Origin: an uncultured Pelagibacteraceae bacterium
Lineage (GTDB): Bacteria; Pseudomonadota; Alphaproteobacteria; Pelagibacterales; Pelagibacteraceae
Direction: 5' to 3'
Length of the DNA stretch: 38,410 nt
Assembly: GCA_902524865.1 (NCBI GenBank)
Contig: CABZEV010000006.1
Coordinates: forward strand, 1-38,410
Positions 25,193-32,217 of this stretch are shown here, one piece after another (the stretch's first letter is position 1; each line of letters starts with the position of its first letter). Under the pieces are notes generated by a model. The model was given only the letters and a program-made list of their open reading frames with translations. It ran no database searches and had not been told where the DNA came from. The translations under genes were made by a program, and so were the position numbers.

Positions 25193-26436
25193 TGATTTTT
25201 TTTATTTATCAAATTTTACTCTCAATAATCTTATGCTTCTCTCCAATAATAGTCATTGTAAGAATATTTAAAAACAAAGAAGATAAATTTAGATTTAAAG
25301 AAAAATTTTGTTTATTTTCTAAAAAAAGAGGAAATGGAAAACTAATTTGGTTTCATGGGTCTAGTGTAGGTGAAATATTGAGTGTTGTCCCAGTAATAAA
25401 AAAATATGAAAATGATAAATCAATAAGTAAAATATTAATAACATCTAGTACACTTAGTTCATCAAAAGTATTAGAAAAAATTAAATTCAAAAAAACTATT
25501 CATCAATTTTATCCAATAGACCATGTATTTTTCTCAAAAAAATTTTTAAATCATTGGAAACCAGATGTAGCAATTTTTTTAGAGTCTGAAATTTGGCCGA
25601 GCATGTTTAAATCCATAAAAAATAAGAATATTCTTTTAATTTTACTTAATGCTAGAATTACTAAAAAATCTTTTGATCGTTGGAATAAAGTAAAAAAATT
25701 TTCTAATTCTATTTTTAGTCTAGTAGACAAAGCATATTCACAAAACTTAGAGACAAATTATTATCTAAAAAAATTGAGGGTTAAAAATATAAAGTCTACT
25801 GGGAATTTAAAATTTATTGAACATGATATATTAAAGATAAATCACTCAGATAAAAAATTATTCTTACAATTTAAAAAATATAAAACTTTTGTTGCAGCAA
25901 GTACACATAACTCAGAAGAATTATTTGCTGCAAAAACACACATTCTTTTGAAAAAAAAATTGAAGAATATTATTACAATCATAATACCCAGACATATTCA
26001 TAGGGTTGACCAAATTATCTCACAAATTAGTGAGCTTGGGCTAAATGTAATATCGCATAAATCAAACAAAAAAAAATTGAATAATATTGATATTTACCTT
26101 GTTGACACTTTTGGGGAGTCCAAAAAGTTTTACAAACTCGCAACGACAGTTTTTTTAGGTGGGTCAATTATAAAAAGGGGTGGTCAAAATCCGCTAGAGC
26201 CTGCTCGATTTGGAGCAAAAATATTACACGGACCTAATACTGATAATTTTAAAGACGTTTACAAATATTTAAATCAGTTAAAAATATCATCCGCAATTAA
26301 CTCTCCTCAACAATGTGCCAATTCAATAATTTTTAAAAAAAATATGAAAAAAGTAAAAAAAATGAAATTTCTTGGTACAACTATACTTAAAAAAACCCTA
26401 AATGAGTTAGATAAATCAATTCATAATGAAATTTAA
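25192..26436 (+). CDS. waaA: 3-deoxy-D-manno-octulosonic acid (Kdo) transferase
   Basis: WaaA adds Kdo to the lipid A precursor at the cytoplasmic face of the inner membrane. The 414-aa product has an N-terminal membrane anchor helix (about residues 3-24), the LIWFHGSSVGEILS motif, FLESEIWPSMF and the C-terminal GGSIIKRGGQNPLEPARFG donor-binding region. All are typical of the GT30 family. The start overlaps msbA and the end overlaps lpxK by 11 nt. The protein is Lys/Ile/Asn-heavy but shows no missing motif. Confidence 0.94.
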   Translation: MIFFIYQILLSIILCFSPIIVIVRIFKNKEDKFRFKEKFCLFSKKRGNGKLIWFHGSSVGEILSVVPVIKKYENDKSISKILITSSTLSSSKVLEKIKFKKTIHQFYPIDHVFFSKKFLNHWKPDVAIFLESEIWPSMFKSIKNKNILLILLNARITKKSFDRWNKVKKFSNSIFSLVDKAYSQNLETNYYLKKLRVKNIKSTGNLKFIEHDILKINHSDKKLFLQFKKYKTFVAASTHNSEELFAAKTHILLKKKLKNIITIIIPRHIHRVDQIISQISELGLNVISHKSNKKKLNNIDIYLVDTFGESKKFYKLATTVFLGGSIIKRGGQNPLEPARFGAKILHGPNTDNFKDVYKYLNQLKISSAINSPQQCANSIIFKKNMKKVKKMKFLGTTILKKTLNELDKSIHNEI

Positions 26437-27367
26437 AAAACCCAAATTTTGGGATTACAAAAAACCTAGCTTTCTTTCCTATTTATTTTTACCTATCTCA
26501 TTATTACTAAAAGTTTTTAAATCTTTCAATGACTTAACGACAAAAAAAAAGAAGTATTCAAAAATTAAAACTATTTGTGTAGGAAATATATATCTAGGGG
26601 GCACAGGTAAAACCTCCTTAAGCTTAAAGATCAATGAAATTTTAAAAGATAAGATAAAAACTTGTTTTATTAAAAAATATTATTCAGATCAAATTGATGA
26701 ACAAAAAATATTAGCAAATCATGGAACACTGTTTAAATCAAAAGATAGATCCTTATCTATTAAACAAGCAATTGATAAAAATTTTGAACTTGCAATTTTT
26801 GATGATGGTTTACAAGATCCATTAATAGATTATGATTATAATATTGTCTGCTTTAACATTGATAATTGGATTGGTAATAGCTTAACTATTCCATCTGGAC
26901 CACTCAGAGAAAATATTAAAAATCTAAAAAAATATAAAAATGTTTTTATAAATGGAAATAATGAAAATATTAATAATATTATAGGATATATTCATAACAT
27001 CGATGCTAATATCAATATTTATCAAGGTGAATATATACCTTTAAATATAAATGAATTTGATAAGGATGATAAGTATTTAGTTTTTTCAGGTATAGGAAAT
27101 CACAAGACTTTTATATCAATGTTGAAAAAATATAAAATAAATATTATCAAGGAGATAGAATTTCCTGATCATTATATATACTTACAAAAAGAAATTGATG
27201 AAATCATTTCAATTTCAAAAAATTTGAATTGTAAAATTATGACTACTGAAAAAGACTACATGCGATTAAACAATAATAATAAAATTTTTTATATAAAATC
27301 TGAATTAAAGATTATAAACCAAGAAACTTTTGTTAATGATATTTTAAAGATTTATGAGGATAATTAA
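26426..27367 (+). CDS. lpxK: Tetraacyldisaccharide 4'-kinase
   Basis: LpxK phosphorylates the 4' position of the lipid A disaccharide. The 313-aa product has an N-terminal membrane-associated stretch (SFLSYLFLPISLLLKV) and the P-loop VGNIYLGGTGKTSLSL (Walker A G58-S64). The downstream ELAIFDDGLQDP motif holds the paired catalytic Asp residues, and the C-terminal region has IMTTEKDYMRL. It overlaps waaA by 11 nt and the acyltransferase gene by 14 nt. The N-terminal R-x-P-x-FW pattern of the family is seen as KPKFWDYKKPS. Confidence 0.94.
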   Translation: MKFKKPKFWDYKKPSFLSYLFLPISLLLKVFKSFNDLTTKKKKYSKIKTICVGNIYLGGTGKTSLSLKINEILKDKIKTCFIKKYYSDQIDEQKILANHGTLFKSKDRSLSIKQAIDKNFELAIFDDGLQDPLIDYDYNIVCFNIDNWIGNSLTIPSGPLRENIKNLKKYKNVFINGNNENINNIIGYIHNIDANINIYQGEYIPLNINEFDKDDKYLVFSGIGNHKTFISMLKKYKINIIKEIEFPDHYIYLQKEIDEIISISKNLNCKIMTTEKDYMRLNNNNKIFYIKSELKIINQETFVNDILKIYEDN

Positions 27368-28214
27368 ATACTTGATACAATTTATAATAATTTGCAATTT
27401 TTACGTTATATTTAAAATTATTGGAGTTAAACTTTCATCTTTTCTTAGTGGAAAATTATTTGAAATTATTGGTCCAGTTTTTAGATCAAAAAAAATAATT
27501 GATAATAATATAAGAAAAGCTTTCCCAGATTATAATTCAAACGAATTAAATAAAATTAAATCCTCAATGTGGAATAATTATGGGAGAGTCTTTGCAGAAT
27601 ATCTTTATTTGAAAAACTTTAGAGATGGCAATCTTAGTAAAAATATTTCTTTAGAAGGTGAGGATGTACTGTTAAATATTAGAGATCAAAATCAAAAAGT
27701 AATATTCATTTCAGGACATTTTAGCAACTTTGAGTTAATGGCGATGCAAATTGACAAAAGAGGCATTAAAATTGGAGCAATTTATAGACCACTAAATAAC
27801 ATTTTTTTAAATAAATTTATGGAGCGAATAAGAAAAAAATATATCTGTAAAAATCAAATTAAAAAAGGAATTGGTGGATTAAAAGAATTAATAAAACTTA
27901 ATAACCAAGGTTTCTCAACCGCACTGATGATGGATCAGAGAGTTTCTCAGGGTATTAAGTCAAATTTTTTTAATGAGAAAGCGTTTACTACTACTATCCC
28001 GGCTCAATTAATAAAAAAATTTGATATGCCTGTTGTTCCTATTTTTATAGAGAGATATGAGGGTATTAAATTTAAAATGAAAGTGCTTGAACCAATTCAC
28101 TTCTCAAAACAAGACTCTATTGAAAATATTACAAACAAATTAAATAATACTCTTGAAAAAATGATACTTGCTAATCCTAATAATTGGATATGGTCCCATA
28201 ATCGTTGGAAATAA
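27354..28214 (+). CDS. lpxL: Lipid A biosynthesis lauroyl/myristoyl acyltransferase (LpxL/HtrB family)
   Basis: This enzyme adds a secondary acyl chain to Kdo-lipid A from acyl-ACP. The 286-aa product has an N-terminal membrane helix (about residues 4-22), the catalytic H-x4-E motif in ISGHFSNFELMAMQ (about 119-132), an AIYRPLNN segment and MMDQRVSQG, in line with the LPLAT family. The closing NNWIWSHNRWK is typical of LpxL/LpxM. Which acyl chain it adds cannot be told. It ends 2 bp before the convergent DUF2093 gene. Confidence 0.92.
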   Translation: MRIIKYLIQFIIICNFYVIFKIIGVKLSSFLSGKLFEIIGPVFRSKKIIDNNIRKAFPDYNSNELNKIKSSMWNNYGRVFAEYLYLKNFRDGNLSKNISLEGEDVLLNIRDQNQKVIFISGHFSNFELMAMQIDKRGIKIGAIYRPLNNIFLNKFMERIRKKYICKNQIKKGIGGLKELIKLNNQGFSTALMMDQRVSQGIKSNFFNEKAFTTTIPAQLIKKFDMPVVPIFIERYEGIKFKMKVLEPIHFSKQDSIENITNKLNNTLEKMILANPNNWIWSHNRWK

Positions 28215-28216
28215 TG

Positions 28217-28414
28217 CTATTTGTTGTCTAATTCCTCTTTTTTTTTAGTAGCCTCAACATATGAATAATATGGTTCTTGAAGTTCAACATTCCAGTAAGT
28301 CAAATTTTCAAGACTGATTGCTTTACCCGAAACTGCACAAATGACATGGTCGCCCGACTCAATTACTTGAAAAGTATTTGGTAAATATTTTACTTTTGCT
28401 AATTTTTTATTCAT
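28217..28414 (-). CDS. DUF2093 family small protein
   Basis: A 65-aa protein of unknown function found across Alphaproteobacteria. The recognisable core is VKYLPNTFQVIESGDHVICAV followed by SGKAISLENLTYWNVELQEPYYS (given here as two parts); it holds a G-D-H-V-x-C-A-V strand and a Y-W-x-V-x-x-Q-E-x-Y segment. It is probably a small soluble beta domain; the single Cys is conserved in my memory of the family. As I recall, in related bacteria it is often beside lpxK on the same strand; here it is inverted, 2 bp from lpxL and 21 bp from purD. Confidence 0.85.
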   Translation of the reverse strand: MNKKLAKVKYLPNTFQVIESGDHVICAVSGKAISLENLTYWNVELQEPYYSYVEATKKKEELDNK

Positions 28415-28435
28415 TTATAGTTTATATATTTATAC

Positions 28436-29698
28436 ATGATTGTAGGGATTATAGGAAGTGGAGGAAGAGAGCATGCCATTTGTCATGCACTAAATAAGTC
28501 AAAAAAAATTGATAAGATTTATTGTTTTCCGGGTAACGCTGGTACCGATACATTAGCCGAAAACATTAACTTAGACATAAATAACTTTGAGGAAATTAAA
28601 AATTTTATTCTTTCTAAAAAAATAGAGATAGTGGTAATTGGCCCAGAAAAACCTTTGGTTGATGGATTGACAGATTACTTAGAAAGTTTTGATATTAAGG
28701 TTTTTGGACCTAGTAAAGTCGCTTCACAATTAGAGGGATCTAAAATATTTACAAAAAACATTTGTAAAAAATATAATATTCCAACTGCAAGTTTCGGCGT
28801 ATTTAATGACACAAATCAAACTAAAAATTTTTTAAATAAGTCAAATTTTCCAATAGTGATTAAAGCAGACAATTTGGCTGCAGGGAAAGGTGTTTATATT
28901 TGTGAAAATAAAGAAGAATCATATCAGGCTGTTACAGAAATATTTGGTGGAAAATTTGGTGATGCCAAAAATGTTCTCATTGAAGAATTTTTAAAGGGTG
29001 AAGAAATGAGCTTTTTCATTTTAAGTGATGGTATTACATACAAAAATTTTAGCACAGCTCAGGATCATAAAAGAGTTAAGGAGGGTGATAAAGGTAAAAA
29101 TACTGGTGGTATGGGTGCTTATTCACCATCACGATTAATAAATGAAGAGCTCGAAAAAAAGATTTTAAACAAAATAATTGATCCAACCTTAAGAGCACTT
29201 AAAGATTTAAAAACATCATATAAAGGCTTTTTATATGCAGGACTCATGATAGCAAATAATGAACCTTATTTAATTGAGTATAATGTGAGAATGGGTGATC
29301 CAGAATGTCAAACTATTCTTCCTAAACTAAATTCAGATTTTGGTGAAATTATTAATTCATGTTGTAATGGAAAATTAAATGAAAACGAAATTAATTGGAA
29401 TAATAAGAAAAGTTTATGTGTTGTCTTGTGTTCAAAAGGTTACCCCGAGACCTACAAAAAAAATATTGAAATCAAAAATATCGATAAGATTCAATTAAAC
29501 ATTGATGACCACTTATTTCATGCTGGCACTATTAAAAAAGATGATGTTACTTTGGCGGTGGGTGGACGAGTTTTAAATTTTGTTTCATTATCAGATAGTT
29601 TTGAAGAATCAAGAAATCGGACTCATGAACTTCTTAACAATCTGAATTGGTCAGATGGTTTTTTTAGAAAAGATATTGGTTATAAAGTAATAAAATGA
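28436..29698 (+). CDS. purD: Phosphoribosylamine-glycine ligase
   Basis: PurD ligates glycine to phosphoribosylamine, the second step of purine synthesis. The 420-aa ATP-grasp product begins MIVGIIGSGGREHAICHAL. It has the FPGNAGT segment, VVIGPEKPLVDGL, the ATP-grasp IKADNLAAGKGVYIC loop and the C-terminal YNVRMGDPECQTILPKL signature. The first two glycine loops and the GARS family length are normal. It is divergent from DUF2093 with 21 bp between, and its stop overlaps the rsmD start (ATGA). No purine riboswitch is seen upstream. Confidence 0.97.
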   Translation: MIVGIIGSGGREHAICHALNKSKKIDKIYCFPGNAGTDTLAENINLDINNFEEIKNFILSKKIEIVVIGPEKPLVDGLTDYLESFDIKVFGPSKVASQLEGSKIFTKNICKKYNIPTASFGVFNDTNQTKNFLNKSNFPIVIKADNLAAGKGVYICENKEESYQAVTEIFGGKFGDAKNVLIEEFLKGEEMSFFILSDGITYKNFSTAQDHKRVKEGDKGKNTGGMGAYSPSRLINEELEKKILNKIIDPTLRALKDLKTSYKGFLYAGLMIANNEPYLIEYNVRMGDPECQTILPKLNSDFGEIINSCCNGKLNENEINWNNKKSLCVVLCSKGYPETYKKNIEIKNIDKIQLNIDDHLFHAGTIKKDDVTLAVGGRVLNFVSLSDSFEESRNRTHELLNNLNWSDGFFRKDIGYKVIK

Positions 29699-30258
29699 GA
29701 ATAATTGGGGGAAAATTTAAAGGAAAAAAAATTTTACAACCAAAAGACAAAGAAACAAGACCCTTAAAGGACTTAGCAAAAGAATCTATTTTTAATGTTA
29801 TTAATCACTCAAATAAATTTAGGATTGATATTAAAAATTCAATAGTTTTAGATCTATTCGCAGGTGTTGGCTCATTTGGTTTGGAGTGTCTATCAAGGGG
29901 TGCTAAACATGTTACTTTTGTGGAAAAGTACAATGGGGTTTTGCCAATTTTAAAAAGTAATCTAAATAATTTAAATATTAGAGAAAAATATGAAATTATA
30001 GAGGAAGACTTAATATCTAATTATTTTTTGGAAAAAATTCAGCTTAAATTCAATATTATATTTTTAGATCCCCCCTACAAAGAAAAAAAATTGTCAATTA
30101 TTATTGATAATATTTTTCAAAAAAAAATTCTCAATAAAGAGGGGGTGATTATTGTGCATAGGCATAAAAGAGAAGATGATGAGTTTTCAAAGAATTTTAG
30201 AATTCTAGATGAGAAGAAATATGGAATATCCAAAATTATATTTGGTAATTTAAACTAA
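29695..30258 (+). CDS. rsmD: 16S rRNA m2G966 methyltransferase
   Basis: RsmD methylates N2 of G966 of 16S rRNA. The 187-aa product starts MRIIGGKFKGKKI, followed by TRPLKDLAKESIFNVI, the SAM-binding motif I VLDLFAGVGSFGLECLSRGA and the catalytic FLDPPYKEKK (D/N-P-P-Y) motif. All are diagnostic. It is coupled to purD by an ATGA overlap. The 3' end overlaps the convergent pgi gene by 9 bp. Confidence 0.96.
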   Translation: MRIIGGKFKGKKILQPKDKETRPLKDLAKESIFNVINHSNKFRIDIKNSIVLDLFAGVGSFGLECLSRGAKHVTFVEKYNGVLPILKSNLNNLNIREKYEIIEEDLISNYFLEKIQLKFNIIFLDPPYKEKKLSIIIDNIFQKKILNKEGVIIVHRHKREDDEFSKNFRILDEKKYGISKIIFGNLN

Positions 30259-31404
30259 AATTTTCTTAGTCTCTTTTTTAATTAACTCGACAGCAGGTTG
30301 ATTGTAGGGGTTTATTTTCAAAGCTCTTCCAATTAAAATAGTTTCCAACATAAAAAAACAAAATAACTCACCTAAAGTTTTTTCATTCCTTTTTTTAATT
30401 TCAAAACTTCTAAAAGGTATATTTTTTTTTGTAAAAACATTTTCTGTAGCTTTTTTTTGAGCATAAGTAATGTTTTGAATATTTTTATTTTTAAGAAAAT
30501 TTTGTGAATGTAAAATAAATCTATTATCTATTTTGAGGGTATTATTTTCATGAACATAAAAAAACGTATAAAAATTATTTTTAAAACCATCCAAATAAAG
30601 CTGCATAACGCTATGATTATCTCTAGGCATGTTAGACACGACTGGCAATAAACCTTTTCCCTTTTTACCTAAACTTTCAGCTACTAATTGTTGATACCAC
30701 GAAAAAAAGTTTTGAGATTTTTCATCATAATTTATGATAACTGAATTGAATTTTCTTTTTTTAATTAAATTTATTGTAGATCCCACATTAGATATGAGCG
30801 CATTTAAATATTTTTGATTTTTAATTAAATTATTAAATTGCCTAAAACTTTTTGAATTAAGACCCATTAATTCTGCGGGCAACATTCCAACTTCTGATAA
30901 AACTGAGTATCGACCACCTATAAAATTATTGTGATGAACAATCTCCGATTTTAATTCATGAGCCAATAAATTTAAATAATTTTTTTTATTTTCTGTAATG
31001 AAAATGTTTTTATCACTTTTTTTGACAAGAATATTAGAATTGACTATTGTCTCTAAAGTATTGCCTGATTTAGAGATGATTAAATTTAAATGTTTTTTAT
31101 TTCCAGATTTTTTGTTGAGAGTTGATAAATTATCATAAAATAATACGTTCTTTTTAATTTTATCTTTGAGAAAATTATAAATAGTTTTTGCGCCCAATGA
31201 CGAACCACCGATGCCAATTACACTAATATCGTTTAATCTCTTAAAAATTCTTAAATTTTTGATCTTAAATTGGTCTTTATAATTTTTACTAAAAGATTGA
31301 AGAATTTGATTATTTTCTTTAATAAGTTTTTTAAGATTTTTTTTTATTTTAGAATTTTGTTTACTACCCTTAAAATTTTTAAAAAAAATTCCTGATGTTA
31401 TCAT
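30250..31404 (-). CDS. pgi: Glucose-6-phosphate isomerase, short form
   Basis: Pgi interconverts glucose-6-phosphate and fructose-6-phosphate. The 384-aa product is much shorter than the usual 430-550 aa, but key motifs remain: VIGIGGSSLGAKTIYNFL, the phosphate loop SKSGNTLETI, GGRYSVLSEVGMLPAEL (catalytic Glu), PRDNHSVMQLYLDG (catalytic His) and YNQPAVELIKKETKKIL (C-terminal Lys). The shortening is thus spread over surface regions and is not a truncation. Its ATG overlaps the lipoprotein stop (TAATG), so it ends the ileS-lspA-lipoprotein-pgi transcript. A related sugar isomerase (SIS) domain protein is the alternative, but the signatures favour Pgi. Confidence 0.87.
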   Translation of the reverse strand: MITSGIFFKNFKGSKQNSKIKKNLKKLIKENNQILQSFSKNYKDQFKIKNLRIFKRLNDISVIGIGGSSLGAKTIYNFLKDKIKKNVLFYDNLSTLNKKSGNKKHLNLIISKSGNTLETIVNSNILVKKSDKNIFITENKKNYLNLLAHELKSEIVHHNNFIGGRYSVLSEVGMLPAELMGLNSKSFRQFNNLIKNQKYLNALISNVGSTINLIKKRKFNSVIINYDEKSQNFFSWYQQLVAESLGKKGKGLLPVVSNMPRDNHSVMQLYLDGFKNNFYTFFYVHENNTLKIDNRFILHSQNFLKNKNIQNITYAQKKATENVFTKKNIPFRSFEIKKRNEKTLGELFCFFMLETILIGRALKINPYNQPAVELIKKETKKILV

Positions 31405-31727
31405 TAATTATTTTTAATTTTTTCTAAAATGGAATTTTCAAAATTTTTGTTTTGATTAGTATTTTGATTAACTAAATCTGTATCCTTGTTATCAGTAAGT
31501 AATGATTTAATATCTGTATTCTCTTGATTCTCAGTTGCTTGATTATTTTGCTGCGGTAATGGTAATTCATTGAAGTCTGGAGGCATCACTAAAGGTGATT
31601 TCTTTTCAACCAAAAATTCATCTATACTATTTTTTTTCTGTGAACTAAAACCTTCACTAATAGTTCCACATGAATTTAAAGCTAAAATTGAAATTATAAT
31701 TGCTGTTAGTTTAAATATTTTTTTCAT
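31404..31727 (-). CDS. DUF3035 lipoprotein (BamF-like)
   Basis: The start is set at the ATG at 31727, not an upstream TTG at 31751, because it gives a proper lipoprotein signal, MKKIFKLTAIIISILALNSC, with the lipobox ending at C20. The mature part is short and Asn/Gln-rich. It has the DUF3035 core IDEFLVEKKSPLVMPPDFNELP, here read as D-E-F-x-V followed by P-L-V-M-P-P-D-F. In Caulobacter this family is the outer membrane assembly subunit BamF. Its place between lspA (overlap 17 nt) and pgi agrees with the alphaproteobacterial ileS-lspA-DUF3035 order. At 107 residues it is shorter than the usual members; its role in Bam is inferred. Confidence 0.8.
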   Translation of the reverse strand: MKKIFKLTAIIISILALNSCGTISEGFSSQKKNSIDEFLVEKKSPLVMPPDFNELPLPQQNNQATENQENTDIKSLLTDNKDTDLVNQNTNQNKNFENSILEKIKNN

Positions 31728-32217
31728 CAATTTTATTTTTTTGATTATCAATTATTTCAAAAATAATCAAAAACAATACTCCTAATGAGATAAATATATC
31801 CGATACATTAAAAATAAACCAATGAAAATTTCCGATATGAAAATCAATAAAGTCTGGCACTGCCTTAAAAAAAATTCGATCATATAAATTACCTAGGGCT
31901 CCACCAAATATCATTAAAAGTGAATATTTTTTACGACCATCACTTTTTAAAGTCATAAAAAAAATAATTAAAATTACAACTGCAATTAAGATTGTTAAAA
32001 TATTGTACATATGACTTTGATCAAATGATAATAAACCAAATGCTATTCCCTCATTATAAATTAAATTGATATTCAAAAATTTTGATACAAATAATTCAGA
32101 TGACAAATTTTTTTCATTTTCAGAAATCACATAAACTTTGGTAAATCTATCGAGACCAAAAATACTTAAAATTATAAAAAGGTTAACAATAAAACTTTTA
32201 TTAAAATATTTAAACAT
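31711..32217 (-). CDS. lspA: Lipoprotein signal peptidase
   Basis: LspA removes signal peptides from prolipoproteins in the inner membrane. The 168-aa product has four membrane helices. It has the active-site motifs NLIYNEGIAFGLL (N-x-G-x-A-F type), GALGNLYDRIFFKAVPDFIDF with the first catalytic Asp, and FNVSDIFISLGV with the second. It follows ileS with a TAATG overlap, the standard bacterial order. The lipoprotein gene directly after it is a likely substrate. Confidence 0.97.
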   Translation of the reverse strand: MFKYFNKSFIVNLFIILSIFGLDRFTKVYVISENEKNLSSELFVSKFLNINLIYNEGIAFGLLSFDQSHMYNILTILIAVVILIIFFMTLKSDGRKKYSLLMIFGGALGNLYDRIFFKAVPDFIDFHIGNFHWFIFNVSDIFISLGVLFLIIFEIIDNQKNKIDEKNI

